This document shows, piece by piece, positions 19,236 through 29,046 of a stretch of DNA of 47,064 nt. Source of the stretch: an uncultured Bacteroidales bacterium (lineage in GTDB: Bacteria > Bacteroidota > Bacteroidia > Bacteroidales > Bacteroidaceae); contig CACXXT010000019.1 of NCBI GenBank assembly GCA_902771725.1, forward strand, positions 30,490-77,553. Reading direction: 5' to 3'. Position 1 is the first letter of the stretch, and every line of letters starts with the position of its first letter. The notes beneath the pieces were generated by a model. That model was not told where the DNA came from, did no database searches, and saw only the letters and a list, made by a program, of their open reading frames with translations. The position numbers and the translations under genes were made by a program.

Positions 19236-20138
19236 TTAAAGATTTGAGGGAAGTTCTTCCTTCAGTTCGTCGATGACCTTCAGCAGGTACTGTCCATACT
19301 GATTCTTGATCATCGGCTGAGCGAGCTGACGCATCTTTTCCTCGTCGATCCATCCCTTGCGGTAGGCGATGCCTTCGAGGCAGGCAATCTTCAGTCCCTG
19401 GCGTTTCTCGATTACTTCGATGAAGGTGGATGCTTCGCTGAGGCTGTCGTGCGTGCCGGTGTCCAACCAGGCAAAGCCTCGTCCCAGCGTCTGCACTTTC
19501 AGTTCTCCGTCTTCTAGGAAGCGCTGGTTCACGGTCGTGATTTCCAGTTCGCCACGTGCCGAGGGCTTGATCTCGTGGGCCACGCGGACAACCTTGTTAG
19601 GATAGAAGTAAAGTCCGACGACAGCGTAGTTAGATTTCGGCTTGGCAGGCTTCTCCTCGATGGAGAGGCAGTTCCCCTCCCGGTCGAATTCTGCCACGCC
19701 ATAGCGCTCGGGATCGTTGACCCAGTAGCCGAAGACGGTGGCTTTATTCTCTTCCTCAACCGTGCGGACGGCTTCTTTCAGCATTCCGGAGAAACCGGCG
19801 CCGTGGAAGATGTTGTCGCCCAGCACCAGACAGGCGCTGTCATCGCCGATGAAGTCCTCGCCGATGAGGAAGGCTTGAGCCAGACCGTCGGGTGAAGGCT
19901 GTTCGGCGTATTCAAAGCGGACGCCGTAGTCCGAACCGTCGCCCAGCAGCCTGCGGAAACCCGGCAAGTCGTGCGGGGTGGAGATGATGAGTATTTCGCG
20001 GATGCCTGCTATCATCAATACAGAGATCGGATAGTAGATCATCGGCTTGTCGAAAATGGGAAGCATTTGCTTCGAAACGCCCTTCGTGATAGGGTAAAGA
20101 CGGGTGCCGGAACCACCGGCAAGAACTATTCCTTTCAT
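19236..20138 (-). CDS. rfbA: Glucose-1-phosphate thymidylyltransferase (RmlA)
   Basis: 300 residues, standard for the long RmlA form. It makes dTDP-glucose from glucose-1-phosphate and dTTP, the first step to dTDP-L-rhamnose and other deoxysugars of surface glycans. The N-terminal nucleotide-binding motif is [16 protein letters not shown] with KQMLP, followed by [41 protein letters not shown] and [10 protein letters not shown], all typical. No rmlBCD genes are adjacent here. It has its own strong promoter and is divergent from the Wzc-like kinase gene, which fits shared use in polysaccharide production. Confidence 0.96.
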   Translation of the reverse strand: MKGIVLAGGSGTRLYPITKGVSKQMLPIFDKPMIYYPISVLMIAGIREILIISTPHDLPGFRRLLGDGSDYGVRFEYAEQPSPDGLAQAFLIGEDFIGDDSACLVLGDNIFHGAGFSGMLKEAVRTVEEENKATVFGYWVNDPERYGVAEFDREGNCLSIEEKPAKPKSNYAVVGLYFYPNKVVRVAHEIKPSARGELEITTVNQRFLEDGELKVQTLGRGFAWLDTGTHDSLSEASTFIEVIEKRQGLKIACLEGIAYRKGWIDEEKMRQLAQPMIKNQYGQYLLKVIDELKEELPSNL

Positions 20139-20160
20139 ATTATTTACGCTTTTCGTGGTG

Positions 20161-20192
20161 CAAAAGTACGCTAAAAAGGCATTAAATCCAAA
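20161..20192 (-). promoter_or_regulatory. Promoter of rfbA
   Basis: Minus strand: TTTG (20189-20192), a 20-base spacer and TACTTTTG (20161-20168), 22 bases upstream of the rfbA start. A full consensus match. Confidence 0.85.
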
Positions 20193-20253
20193 AAAGTTTG
20201 CCTATTTTTTCGTTTTTCTCGCAGAATAAGCACGTTTATTGAAAAAGTATGCC

Positions 20254-20261
20254 TATCTTTG
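20254..20261 (+). promoter_or_regulatory. -7 box of the Wzc-like gene
   Basis: TATCTTTG, 60 bases before the ATG at 20322. No good -33 element is seen at 19-20 bases upstream. Confidence 0.55.
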
Positions 20262-20321
20262 CACCCGCAAAGCGTGTTTTTGCGTTTCCCCTCTATCAGA
20301 ATAATTACACCTTTTAATAAT

Positions 20322-22766
20322 ATGGCAGAATACATCGACAATGAAAGACTTGAGGCCGAGGAGTCGTCAGGTTTTGATTATCGCAAATTGTGGTCGCTGG
20401 TGGTCCTGAACTGGTACTGGATTATTCTTTCGACAGTACTTTTCGTCACTGCAGCATTCATCTATCTTCGCTATCAGGCACCAGTCTACCAGACGTCCAC
20501 CAAGATTCTTATTAAGGACGACCGGGGCAAGAAGACCAGCGGGCAGGATCTGGCGCTTGACCAGCTGGGTCTTATCACCAACTCCAATGGCTTCGACAAC
20601 GAGCTGGAGATCATCAGCTCCACTGCCGTTGCCACCCGTGCCGTGAAGGCCCTGAAACTCTATGTGGCTTATTTCCGTCAGGGACGCGTGACTGAGCACG
20701 AACTCTACAAGACCTCTCCTTATCTGGTGGATATCGAGGAATCCCGCCTGGATCTGCTGGAAGTGGCCATTCCCATCGAGATGACCAAGATAGAAAATGG
20801 TATCCATGTCAGTGTCGGCCTGCCTTCGAAGGGTGAAGAACCCGAAATTCTGGAGCGCGACCTTACTGCATTCCCCTGTCTGCTGAGCACCAAGCTGGGT
20901 AAGATTATGTTCACCCAGAATCCGGGCTTTGACATGACAGACAATAAGGTGACAGCCATCATCTATCCTCCCGTTGCCGTGGGACGTGCTTATGCGCGGA
21001 GCCTCGATGTCTCGCCCACCAGCAAGACAACGACGGTGGCCAACCTTTCCCTGCAGGACACCCATGTGGACCGTGCCAAGGATTATCTGCTCCAGCTCGT
21101 GGAATCCTACAACGACGATGCCAACGAGGACAAGAACGAAGTGGCCAAGAAGACCGAAGAGTTCATCAACGAGCGCATCGAGGTCATCCGCGAAGAGCTG
21201 GATATGACTGAGAGCCAGATTGAAGGATATAAGCGTGAGAACGAGCTCATCAACCTGCCGACGGATGCTTCACAGGCGCTGACACAGACAACAGAGTTCC
21301 AGAAGAGGCAGGTGGATATCCAGACACAGATGAGCCTGGTCAAGTCCCTCATCGACTTCGTGATGGTTCCCGCCAACTGCAACAGCCTCATCCCCGCCAA
21401 TATCGGTATCACGAACCAGGCTATCAATTCCATGATTGCTGACTACAACTCCCTTGTCCTCAATCGTGAGCGCCTGATTCGCAGCTCCTCGGAGAACTCG
21501 CCTCTGGTCATTCAGAAGACAGAGGAAATAGCTGTCATGTGGGATGCCGTGGGCAAGCAGCTCCGCAGCCTCTACAACGACTTGCAGACCCAGAAGACCA
21601 GTGTGGACCAGCAGTATGCTCTCTTCGCCGGCAAGGTCAGCAGCACGCCTACCCAGGAACGCACGATGAACAACATGGGTCGTCAGCAGGAAATCAAGGC
21701 GGGACTGTATCTGATGCTGTTGCAGAAGCGCGAGGAGAACTCCATCTCCCTGGCGTCAACAGCGAACAAGGCTCGTATCATCGACCTGCCGCAGAAGGGC
21801 GCTAAAGTAAGCCCCAAGACCAGCATCATCCTGCTGGCAGCATTCCTCTTCGGTATGTTCTTCCCCCTCGGCCTGCTCTATCTGCGCGAGATGCTCCGCT
21901 TCCGCATCGAAGGACGCGATGACCTGGAGAAACTCACCAAGGTCAGCGTCATGGCCGACATTCCCCTCACCCGCGAGCTGGGCGAAGGCGAGCGTGCCAT
22001 CGTGGTTCGCGAGAACAAGAACAACATGATGGAAGAAGCCTTCCGTGGCTTGCGTACGAATCTGCGCTTCCTCCTTGCACCGGGCGAGAAGGTCATCTGC
22101 ACCACGTCCACGATGCCTGGCGAAGGTAAAACCTTCGTGGCCACCAACCTGGCAATGTCCCTGGCTCTGCTGGGCAAGAAGGTGATTATCGTAGGTCTGG
22201 ATATCCGCAAACCTCGTCTGGTCAAGCTCTTTGGCCTGCCTTCCAACAAGCAGGGTATCACCAACTATCTCATCGGCGAATCTGCAGACTTCGATTTGCT
22301 GGAGAAGCAGGTGTTCCATGGTGTGGTCAATGAGAACCTCGACGTACTTCCGGCCGGTATCATCCCGCCCAACCCTGGTGAGCTCATCACCCGCGACCTG
22401 CTGGATCAGGCTATCGACTACTTCAAGACGAAGTACGACTACATCATCCTCGACACCCCGCCTGTGGGCCTTGTCAGCGATACCTATGAACTGGGTCGCC
22501 TGGTGAATGTCACCTTCTTCGTCGTCCGCTGCGAGGTCACCACGAAGGGTGACATCGAGTTGATCAACCGCGTCTATGCGGAGGGCAAGCTGCCGAAGAT
22601 GAACATCGTCTTCAACGGCGTTGACCTCAAGAAGAAGAAATATGGCTTCTACTACGGCTACGGACGCTATGGTGGTTACAGCAAGTATGGTACCTACTAC
22701 GGCCGCTATGGTCACTATGGCACCTACGGAAACTATGGCGACAAGTCGCAGCGAGTAGAGAAATAA
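20322..22766 (+). CDS. Polysaccharide co-polymerase with tyrosine kinase domain (Wzc-like BY-kinase)
   Basis: 814 residues from ATG 20322; an upstream alternative adds a tail that overlaps the -7 box. An N-terminal Wzz-type region has membrane helices at about 29-50 and 501-521 with a large periplasmic coiled-coil part between them. The cytoplasmic BY-kinase domain has Walker A PGEGKT (599-604), Walker A' VGLDIRKPR (Asp627) and Walker B IILDTPP (Asp711). The C-terminus (774-805) carries 13 tyrosines in Tyr-Gly repeats, the autophosphorylation cluster. Such proteins control chain length and export of capsule or exopolysaccharide together with a Wza-type channel; no wza gene is in view. A strong terminator follows. 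Confidence 0.93.
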   Translation: MAEYIDNERLEAEESSGFDYRKLWSLVVLNWYWIILSTVLFVTAAFIYLRYQAPVYQTSTKILIKDDRGKKTSGQDLALDQLGLITNSNGFDNELEIISSTAVATRAVKALKLYVAYFRQGRVTEHELYKTSPYLVDIEESRLDLLEVAIPIEMTKIENGIHVSVGLPSKGEEPEILERDLTAFPCLLSTKLGKIMFTQNPGFDMTDNKVTAIIYPPVAVGRAYARSLDVSPTSKTTTVANLSLQDTHVDRAKDYLLQLVESYNDDANEDKNEVAKKTEEFINERIEVIREELDMTESQIEGYKRENELINLPTDASQALTQTTEFQKRQVDIQTQMSLVKSLIDFVMVPANCNSLIPANIGITNQAINSMIADYNSLVLNRERLIRSSSENSPLVIQKTEEIAVMWDAVGKQLRSLYNDLQTQKTSVDQQYALFAGKVSSTPTQERTMNNMGRQQEIKAGLYLMLLQKREENSISLASTANKARIIDLPQKGAKVSPKTSIILLAAFLFGMFFPLGLLYLREMLRFRIEGRDDLEKLTKVSVMADIPLTRELGEGERAIVVRENKNNMMEEAFRGLRTNLRFLLAPGEKVICTTSTMPGEGKTFVATNLAMSLALLGKKVIIVGLDIRKPRLVKLFGLPSNKQGITNYLIGESADFDLLEKQVFHGVVNENLDVLPAGIIPPNPGELITRDLLDQAIDYFKTKYDYIILDTPPVGLVSDTYELGRLVNVTFFVVRCEVTTKGDIELINRVYAEGKLPKMNIVFNGVDLKKKKYGFYYGYGRYGGYSKYGTYYGRYGHYGTYGNYGDKSQRVEK

Positions 22767-22786
22767 TCAGATACTCCTTATAAGAA

Positions 22787-22828
22787 AACATCCACCGCAG
22801 TTTATTGCCTGCGGTGGATGTTCTTTTT
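22787..22828. terminator. Strong terminator between the Wzc-like and hydrolase genes
   Basis: A perfect 14-bp stem (22787-22800 with 22809-22822), loop TTTATTGC, followed by CTTTTTC. It is 20 bases after the Wzc-like stop and may also serve the converging hydrolase gene, as the other strand has TTTTC after the stem. Confidence 0.9.
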
Positions 22829-22863
22829 CAGCCTTCGCTGTTATCTCATTTCAGCCTGCGCTG

Positions 22864-23691
22864 TTATTTCATTTCTTTAGCGAAGAAATCTATCGTCAGG
22901 CGCACAGCCTGCGAGGGGTCGGGACCAAAGCCATGGTCAAAGCGTTCCAGCTGGTGCCATTCGCTGCCTCGCCACATCTGGTGGAAACGGAGACCATAGG
23001 TGTAGGGCACCACGCGATCGCCCGTTCCATGTACGATGCAGGCGTGGCCTTTGTATCCTGCTGCTGTCTCGTAGATGGGCAGACGGAATGCCGTCTTGAT
23101 GTATTCGCGCCCCAGACGGTGTCCCCAGACTTCCACATATTCTGGCGGATCCAGCGGGTCGCCCTGGAAGGGAGGTTGTCCGGCCACGGTACCTCGGATG
23201 GCATCGTCGCGCAGCACTCCGGCAGGAGCCAGCAGCACCACGCCGCCCTTCAGCGCCTTCTTGCCCAGCTGGCCGGCCAGCATGGCAGTGACCACTCCGC
23301 CCTGCGAGTGTCCGGCAATACCGATGCGTCCGAAGCGCGGATCTGCCTTGATGAACTCGTAGATTCGGCGTGCATCTTCCACTTCGTTGGGAACCGTCAT
23401 CTGCTGAAAGTCGCCTTCGCTCTCGCCATGGCCGTTGAAGTCAAAGCGGATGGTGGCTATGCCCAATTTCTCCAGTCCGTCGGCAATACCGTTGAAAAGC
23501 CCGTTGTTGCGGGCGCCGCCGAAACCGTGGCAGAGGATGACGATGGGGCATCGTTTGGGCATCACATCGGGCGTCTGCAAGTCTGCCACCAGCTTGCCGT
23601 GATCGCCCTGAATCGTCAAACGCTCTGTGCGGGCGCTGGCGAAGCCTGTGCAGAAGAGACAGACACAGGCCAAAAGCATTTTCCTATTCAT
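22864..23691 (-). CDS. Secreted alpha/beta hydrolase, cinnamoyl/feruloyl-esterase-like
   Basis: 275 residues with a signal peptide (about 1-20, ending A-S-A). The alpha/beta-hydrolase fold is shown by CHGFGGARNNGLF (oxyanion-hole region), IRFDFNGHGESEG, the nucleophile elbow GHSQGG (Ser129), then HGTGDRVVPY (Asp) and FDHGFG (His). The run of blocks, including MTVPNEVEDARRIYEF and LLAPAGVLRDDAIRG, resembles intestinal cinnamoyl esterases that free hydroxycinnamic acids from plant cell-wall esters; substrate specificity is inferred. It is a single gene on this strand, between the Wzc-like gene and the symporter. Confidence 0.85.
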   Translation of the reverse strand: MNRKMLLACVCLFCTGFASARTERLTIQGDHGKLVADLQTPDVMPKRCPIVILCHGFGGARNNGLFNGIADGLEKLGIATIRFDFNGHGESEGDFQQMTVPNEVEDARRIYEFIKADPRFGRIGIAGHSQGGVVTAMLAGQLGKKALKGGVVLLAPAGVLRDDAIRGTVAGQPPFQGDPLDPPEYVEVWGHRLGREYIKTAFRLPIYETAAGYKGHACIVHGTGDRVVPYTYGLRFHQMWRGSEWHQLERFDHGFGPDPSQAVRLTIDFFAKEMK

Positions 23692-23827
23692 ATTTATATA
23701 TAATGTGTTGAATGAAATAACTGATGATTTATTTGATTTGATGTGAGTTCGCCTATCATTAATTCAAAAACGTGGTGCAAAATTAGGAAATCTTCCTGGA
23801 TTGACCACACTTTTCTCCGACTTTCTC

Positions 23828-23857
23828 TTGTTTTCTCGCTGAATCTTAGTACTTTTG
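23828..23857 (+). promoter_or_regulatory. Promoter of the symporter gene
   Basis: TTG (23828-23830), a 19-base spacer and TACTTTTG (23850-23857), 61 bases before the ATG. Confidence 0.8.
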
Positions 23858-23918
23858 CGCCGCAGGAGCTACGAAGTGCCAACTTCGCCTGTGGCATCTC
23901 CATCCCTAACCGACGCTT

Positions 23919-25316
23919 ATGATAGCTGTTATCAATTTGATTAACGACGCCCTTTGGGGCTATGTCCTCATAGCTGCCCTTGTGGGGGTCGGCTTGTGGT
24001 TCACATGGCGCACTCGCTTTGTCCAGTTCCGTATGTTTGGCGAGATGCTGCGCCTGCTGACGGATCCCTCGATTCAGAGCGCCAAGGGCGAGAAGCATAT
24101 CTCATCATTTCAGGCTTTCACCGTGTCGTTGGCTTCCCGGGTCGGAACGGGCAACCTTGCCGGCGTGGCCACAGCCATTGCCGTGGGCGGACCTGGTTCC
24201 GTCTTTTGGATGTGGATGATGGCCCTCGTGGGTGCCGCCACGGCTTTTGTGGAGTCCACGTTAGGTCAGCTCTTCAAGCGCCATCATCAGGATTCCTTCA
24301 TCGGCGGCCCCGCCTACTACATCGAACGTGGTCTCCACAGTCGCTGGATGGCGGTGCTCTTTGCCGTGCTCATCACCGCCTCGTTCGGTCTGGCCAACAA
24401 CTCCGTGCAGGCCAATACTATTTGTGGTGCCATGGAAGGTGCCTTCGGGTGGAGTCCTGCGGTGGTGGGAGCAGGATTGGTGGTGTTGACGCTGGCAATC
24501 GTCTTCGGCGGCATCCAGCGCATTGCCCACGTCAGTTCTGTGCTCGTTCCCGTGATGGCCGTTGGCTATTTCGTGTTGGCGCTGGTAGTGATTGCGATGA
24601 ACTTCGAGCATATTCCCCATGTCTTTCGGGTCATCATCGACAGTGCCTTCGGACTGCGGCAGGCGGTGGGAGGTACCGTGGGTGCTGCCATCATGAATGG
24701 CGTCAAGCGAGGCCTCTTCTCCAACGAAGCCGGCGAGGGCAGCGCCCCGAATGCTGCCGCCACGGCTGCCGTGTCGCACCCTGTCAAGCAGGGGCTCATA
24801 CAGTCGCTCGGCGTCTTCACAGACACCTTGCTTGTCTGTTCCTGCACGGCATTCATCATTCTCATCAGCGGCGTCTATGAGAATCCGGAGCTGAACGGCA
24901 TTGTGCTCACGCAGAGCGCCTTGGAGAGCGAGGTCGGGCAGTGGGGCAGGGTATTCGTGGCCGTGGCCATCTTCCTCTTTGCCTATTCCAGCATCATCGG
25001 CAATTACTATTATGGCGAGGCCAACATCCGTTTCATGACGGGCAGTCCTAAGGCGCTCACCCTCTTCCGCCTGTGCTCCGGAGGAGTGATGGTGATGTTC
25101 GGTGCCCTTGTCTCGCTCGACACCGTCTGGAGTATCATCGACCTTTGCATGGCGCTGCTCACTGCTTGCAACCTCATTGCCATCGTCCTGCTTGGCAAGT
25201 ATGCCTTCCGCCTGCTCGATGACTATCGGAGCCAGAAGCGTCGGGGCATTTCCTCGCCTACCTTCCACCGAAGTCAGTTCCCAGAGCTGGAAGCTGAACT
25301 GGAGTGTTGGGAGTAA
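23919..25316 (+). CDS. Sodium:alanine (glycine) symporter family protein (AGCS)
   Basis: 465 residues with about 10-11 membrane segments. The AGCS signature is clear: RVGTGNLAGVATAIAVGGPGSVFWMW (sodium-site region, about 75-100), GGPAYYIERG, NEAGEGSAPNAAATA (about 268-282) and FAYSSIIGNYYYGE near the C-terminus. It should import alanine, glycine or a related small amino acid with sodium. It has its own promoter and is not in an operon with ilvC, which starts 170 bases later with a separate -7 box. The sodium dependence fits with the membrane pyrophosphatase encoded nearby. Confidence 0.93.
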   Translation: MIAVINLINDALWGYVLIAALVGVGLWFTWRTRFVQFRMFGEMLRLLTDPSIQSAKGEKHISSFQAFTVSLASRVGTGNLAGVATAIAVGGPGSVFWMWMMALVGAATAFVESTLGQLFKRHHQDSFIGGPAYYIERGLHSRWMAVLFAVLITASFGLANNSVQANTICGAMEGAFGWSPAVVGAGLVVLTLAIVFGGIQRIAHVSSVLVPVMAVGYFVLALVVIAMNFEHIPHVFRVIIDSAFGLRQAVGGTVGAAIMNGVKRGLFSNEAGEGSAPNAAATAAVSHPVKQGLIQSLGVFTDTLLVCSCTAFIILISGVYENPELNGIVLTQSALESEVGQWGRVFVAVAIFLFAYSSIIGNYYYGEANIRFMTGSPKALTLFRLCSGGVMVMFGALVSLDTVWSIIDLCMALLTACNLIAIVLLGKYAFRLLDDYRSQKRRGISSPTFHRSQFPELEAELECWE

Positions 25317-25414
25317 GTGGGGCGATAATCCTTGATTTATGACAAAAATCAACAAAAGATGCGCGGTGGCTTAAAAAGGTTAAGCGTTTGTGCGGCTTTC
25401 TGCGTCAAATTGTC

Positions 25415-25422
25415 TATCTTTG
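25415..25422 (+). promoter_or_regulatory. -7 box of ilvC
   Basis: TATCTTTG, 65 bases before the ilvC ATG. The leader also holds a small hairpin, GCGAAC / GTTCGC (25463-25477), ending 10 bases before the start codon. No -33 TTTG at the usual spacing. Confidence 0.55.
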
Positions 25423-25487
25423 CACCCGAAAACATTAATCGTTAAACAATAAACATTAAACTGCGAACAGAGTTCGCGTTGAACATC

Positions 25488-26531
25488 ATGGCAAAAATGA
25501 ATTTTGGCGGCGTCATCGAGGAAGTGATGACCCGCGAGGAGTTCCCTCTGGAGAAGGCACGTGAGGTGCTGAAGAACGAGACCATCGCCGTTCTCGGCTA
25601 CGGCGTGCAGGGTCCTGGTCAGGCTTGCAACCTGCGCGACAATGGCTTCAACGTCATCGTCGGTCAGCGCCAGGGCAAGACCTATGAGAAGGCAGTTGCC
25701 GACGGCTGGGTTCCCGGCCAGACGCTGTTCTCCCTCGAGGAGGCTGCCGAGCGCGGCACCATCGTATGCCTGCTGCTCTCCGATGCTGCCCAGATGCAGC
25801 TCTGGCCCACCATCAAGCCTCACCTCACCCCCGGCAAGACGCTCTACTTCTCCCACGGCTTCGCCATCACCTGGAACGACCGCACCGGTGTGGTTCCTCC
25901 CAAGGACATCGACGTCATCATGGTAGCTCCCAAGGGCAGTGGCACCAGCCTGCGCACCATGTTCCTCGAAGGTCGTGGCCTCAACAGCAGCTACGCCATT
26001 TATCAGGACGCCAGCGGCAAGGCTCTGGAGAAAGTCCTCGCCTTCGGCATCGGCATCGGCTCCGGCTACCTCTTCGAGACCACTTTCCAGCGCGAGGCCA
26101 CCTCTGACCTCACCGGCGAGCGCGGCTCCCTCATGGGTGCCATCCAAGGTCTGCTCCTGGCTCAGTACGAAGTGCTGCGCGAGAATGGCCACACTCCCTC
26201 CGAGGCTTTCAACGAGACCGTAGAGGAACTCACGCAGAGCCTCATGCCTCTCTTCGCAGCTAAGGGTATGGACTGGATGTATGCAAACTGCAGTACCACC
26301 GCCCAGCGTGGTGCTCTGGACTGGTTCCCCCGTTTCCATGATGCCATCAAGCCCGTCGTGGAGGAACTCTATGCCAGTGTGAAAGCTGGCCACGAGGCAC
26401 AGATCAGCATCGACAGCAACTCCAAGCCCGGCTACCGCGAAGGTCTTGAGAAAGAGCTCGCAGCCCTGCGCGAGAGCGAGATGTGGCGCACCGCTGCCGT
26501 CGTCCGCCAACTGCGTCCGGAGAACAACTAA
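25488..26531 (+). CDS. ilvC: Ketol-acid reductoisomerase
   Basis: 347 residues from ATG 25488; an upstream in-frame TTG is not preferred. It catalyses the second step of valine/isoleucine (and leucine) synthesis: isomerisation and NADPH-dependent reduction of acetolactate or acetohydroxybutyrate. The Rossmann motif is GYGVQGPGQA, the form common in Bacteroidetes, rather than the usual GYGSQGHAHA. Other marks are GQRQGKTYEKA (cofactor-loop Arg), SHGFAITW, DVIMVAPKGSG, DLTGERGSL (Mg-binding acidic residues) and AQRGALDW. It stands alone here, away from other ilv genes, and ends in a strong terminator. Confidence 0.95.
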   Translation: MAKMNFGGVIEEVMTREEFPLEKAREVLKNETIAVLGYGVQGPGQACNLRDNGFNVIVGQRQGKTYEKAVADGWVPGQTLFSLEEAAERGTIVCLLLSDAAQMQLWPTIKPHLTPGKTLYFSHGFAITWNDRTGVVPPKDIDVIMVAPKGSGTSLRTMFLEGRGLNSSYAIYQDASGKALEKVLAFGIGIGSGYLFETTFQREATSDLTGERGSLMGAIQGLLLAQYEVLRENGHTPSEAFNETVEELTQSLMPLFAAKGMDWMYANCSTTAQRGALDWFPRFHDAIKPVVEELYASVKAGHEAQISIDSNSKPGYREGLEKELAALRESEMWRTAAVVRQLRPENN

Positions 26532-26583
26532 ACGTTGATAAGCCATTTGTGGTCAAATCAGCTGTTTGCCCACCTTATTTATG

Positions 26584-26625
26584 AACGGCGCTCGGTTTCT
26601 TCATAGAACCGAGCGCCGTTTCTTT
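26584..26625 (+). terminator. Terminator of ilvC
   Basis: A perfect 14-bp stem (26584-26597 with 26607-26620) with the loop TCTTCATAG, followed by TCTTTA. It lies 52 bases after the ilvC stop and before the converging pyrophosphatase gene. Confidence 0.85.
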
Positions 26626-26731
26626 ACCGCGCAGATTATCCGCCTTTGATTCAATCCTATCCACCCTTTCTATGCCAAGCGTTCTTTCAACAGGTGGATA
26701 GGGTCGTATTCTCACCGAGGCGACGGTGTTG

Positions 26732-28915
26732 TCAGGCGAAGGCGATGGTGAGTCCTGCCATGACGATGCTGACCATGGACATGAGTTTGATGAGGATGTT
26801 GAGGCTGGGTCCGCTGGTGTCCTTGAAGGGGTCGCCGACGGTGTCGCCGACGATGGTGGCTTTGTGTGCGAAGCTGCCCTTGCCTCCGAAGTTGCCCTCT
26901 TCGACCATTTTCTTGGCATTGTCCCATGCACCGCCTGCATTGGCCATGAAGACGGCCAGCGTGAAGCCGCCAGCCAGGCCACCGACGAGGAGTCCGAGCA
27001 CGCCTGCCACGCCGAGTACGATGCCCACAACGATGGGGATGGCGATGGCGAGCAGCGACGGGAATATCATCTCGTGCTGGGCAGCACGGGTGGAGATCTC
27101 TACGCACGAGCCGTAGTCGGGCGTTGCCTTGCCTTCGAGTATGCCCTTTATTTCACGGAACTGTCGGCGCACCTCTTCCACCATCTTCTGTGCAGCGCGA
27201 CCTACGGCTTCCATCGTCAAGCCGCAGAATAGGAATGCAGCCATGGCACCGATGAAAGCACCCACGAGTACGCGCGGGTTCATCAGATTCACCTGGAAGA
27301 AGTTCATGAAGTCGGGGATGGTCGCATCGGCGGCATTGATGATTTCACCCTTGAGGTTGGTCAGCGTCATGCCAGCACGTTCCATGGCAATTTTTACTTC
27401 CTCGATGTAGGACGCCAGCAAGGCGAGTGCGGTAAGTGCTGCGCTGCCGATGGCAAAACCCTTGCCCGTGGCGGCGGTGGTATTACCGAGAGCGTCGAGG
27501 GCATCGGTGCGGTGTCGTACTTCCTCTCCCAACTCGCTCATTTCAGCGTTGCCGCCTGCGTTGTCGGCTATGGGGCCGTAGGCGTCGGTAGCCAGTGTGA
27601 TGCCTAGTGTGGAGAGCATACCAACAGCGGCGATTCCGATACCATACAATCCCTTCGAGAGCGCCGTGGCGCTCATGGCCATGTCGAAACCATTGGCACA
27701 GAGGTAGCTGAGCATGATTGCCACTCCGATGGTGACGACGGGGATGCATGTGGAAATCATGCCTGTGCCGATTCCTTTGATAATCACGGTGGCTGAACCT
27801 GTCAATCCAGCCTCGCTGATTTTCTGTGTCGGGCGGTAGGAGTGGCTGGTGTAGTACTCGGTAGCCTGCCCGATGATGACGCCGGCAGCCAGGCCGGTGA
27901 TAACGGAGAAACTGAGTCCGAGCCAGTTCTCGATGCCCAGGAGGTAGAGGATGGCGAAGGTGGCCGCGGCGATGAGCACGGCTGCCACGTTCGTCCCCAC
28001 GGAGAGTGAGCGGAGCAGGTCGCGCATGGTGGCTCCCTCCTTGGTGCGGACGAGGTAGATGCCTAAGATACTGAGGAACACGCCCACGGCGGCAATCAGC
28101 ATCGGAGCGATGACAGCACGCAGCTGCATGTCGCCTTGGAGGGCGAAGGCCGTGGCACCGAGTGCGGCTGTGGATAGGATGCTGCCGCAGTAGCTTTCGT
28201 AGAGGTCGGCTCCCATGCCAGCCACATCTCCGACGTTGTCTCCCACGTTGTCGGCGATGGTGGCGGGGTTGCGTGGGTCATCCTCGGGGATGTCGGCTTC
28301 CACCTTCCCCACGATGTCAGCTCCCACGTCGGCAGCTTTCGTGTAGATGCCGCCGCCTACGCGGGCAAACAGCGCCTGGGTGGAGGCTCCCATGCCGAAG
28401 GTGAGCATCGTTGTGGTGATGGAGATGAGTCCGCCCGTGTCGAAACGATTGAGGATGAGGAACCAGATGGCGATGTCGAGGAGTCCAAGTCCGACGACAG
28501 TCAGACCCATCACGGCTCCGCTGCGGAAGGCAATCTTCAATCCTCCGTCGAGGCTCCGGCGGGCGGCATTGGCGGTGCGGGCGCTGGCGTAAGTGGCGGT
28601 CTTCATGCCGAAGAAGCCGGCCAATCCCGAGAAGAAACCGCCGGTGATGAATGCAAACGGCACCCAAGGATTCTGGGCGTGAAGCACGTAGGCCATAAAA
28701 GCAAAGATGGCGGCCAGCACCACGAAGACGTAGCAGACCACTTTGTACTGTTGTCTGAGGTAAGCCATGGCACCACGTCGCACGTGTCCGGCAATCTCAC
28801 GCATCCTCGGCGTGCCCTCGTCGGCAGCCATCATTGTACGGAAGAAGTAGAAGGCCATGCCCAGTGCCACCACAGAGGCCACAGGCACAAGCCAGAAAGC
28901 TGAAGGAATGTTCAT
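26732..28915 (-). CDS. hppA: Membrane-bound ion-pumping pyrophosphatase
   Basis: 727 residues with about 16 membrane helices. Pyrophosphate-site motifs: [31 protein letters not shown] block (about 188-214, many Asp/Glu/Lys), [25 protein letters not shown] and [20 protein letters not shown] near the C-terminus. It hydrolyses pyrophosphate and pumps H+ and/or Na+ across the inner membrane. The block [10 protein letters not shown] has Ala where K+-independent forms have Lys, so a K+-dependent enzyme is expected. Since a Bacteroides homologue is known to move both Na+ and H+, Na+ transport is plausible. Single gene, between ilvC and the M61 peptidase. Confidence 0.95.
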   Translation of the reverse strand: MNIPSAFWLVPVASVVALGMAFYFFRTMMAADEGTPRMREIAGHVRRGAMAYLRQQYKVVCYVFVVLAAIFAFMAYVLHAQNPWVPFAFITGGFFSGLAGFFGMKTATYASARTANAARRSLDGGLKIAFRSGAVMGLTVVGLGLLDIAIWFLILNRFDTGGLISITTTMLTFGMGASTQALFARVGGGIYTKAADVGADIVGKVEADIPEDDPRNPATIADNVGDNVGDVAGMGADLYESYCGSILSTAALGATAFALQGDMQLRAVIAPMLIAAVGVFLSILGIYLVRTKEGATMRDLLRSLSVGTNVAAVLIAAATFAILYLLGIENWLGLSFSVITGLAAGVIIGQATEYYTSHSYRPTQKISEAGLTGSATVIIKGIGTGMISTCIPVVTIGVAIMLSYLCANGFDMAMSATALSKGLYGIGIAAVGMLSTLGITLATDAYGPIADNAGGNAEMSELGEEVRHRTDALDALGNTTAATGKGFAIGSAALTALALLASYIEEVKIAMERAGMTLTNLKGEIINAADATIPDFMNFFQVNLMNPRVLVGAFIGAMAAFLFCGLTMEAVGRAAQKMVEEVRRQFREIKGILEGKATPDYGSCVEISTRAAQHEMIFPSLLAIAIPIVVGIVLGVAGVLGLLVGGLAGGFTLAVFMANAGGAWDNAKKMVEEGNFGGKGSFAHKATIVGDTVGDPFKDTSGPSLNILIKLMSMVSIVMAGLTIAFA

Positions 28916-29046
28916 AGAGTTAATAAGGTTTAGCTATGGTTTAATGATATTGTTGTGATTATGATACTGTCAGTAGTTTAGCTGATGGGGCATAGGTTCC
29001 CGTTTCATCTAAACAATCGGTGCAAAGGAAGGAAGCAGCCACATTG

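Noticed and set aside
20259..20321. 21-residue N-terminal extension of the Wzc-like protein
   Set aside because: It begins at the promoter's -7 box and is unlike the family; ATG 20322 gives the expected N-terminus.
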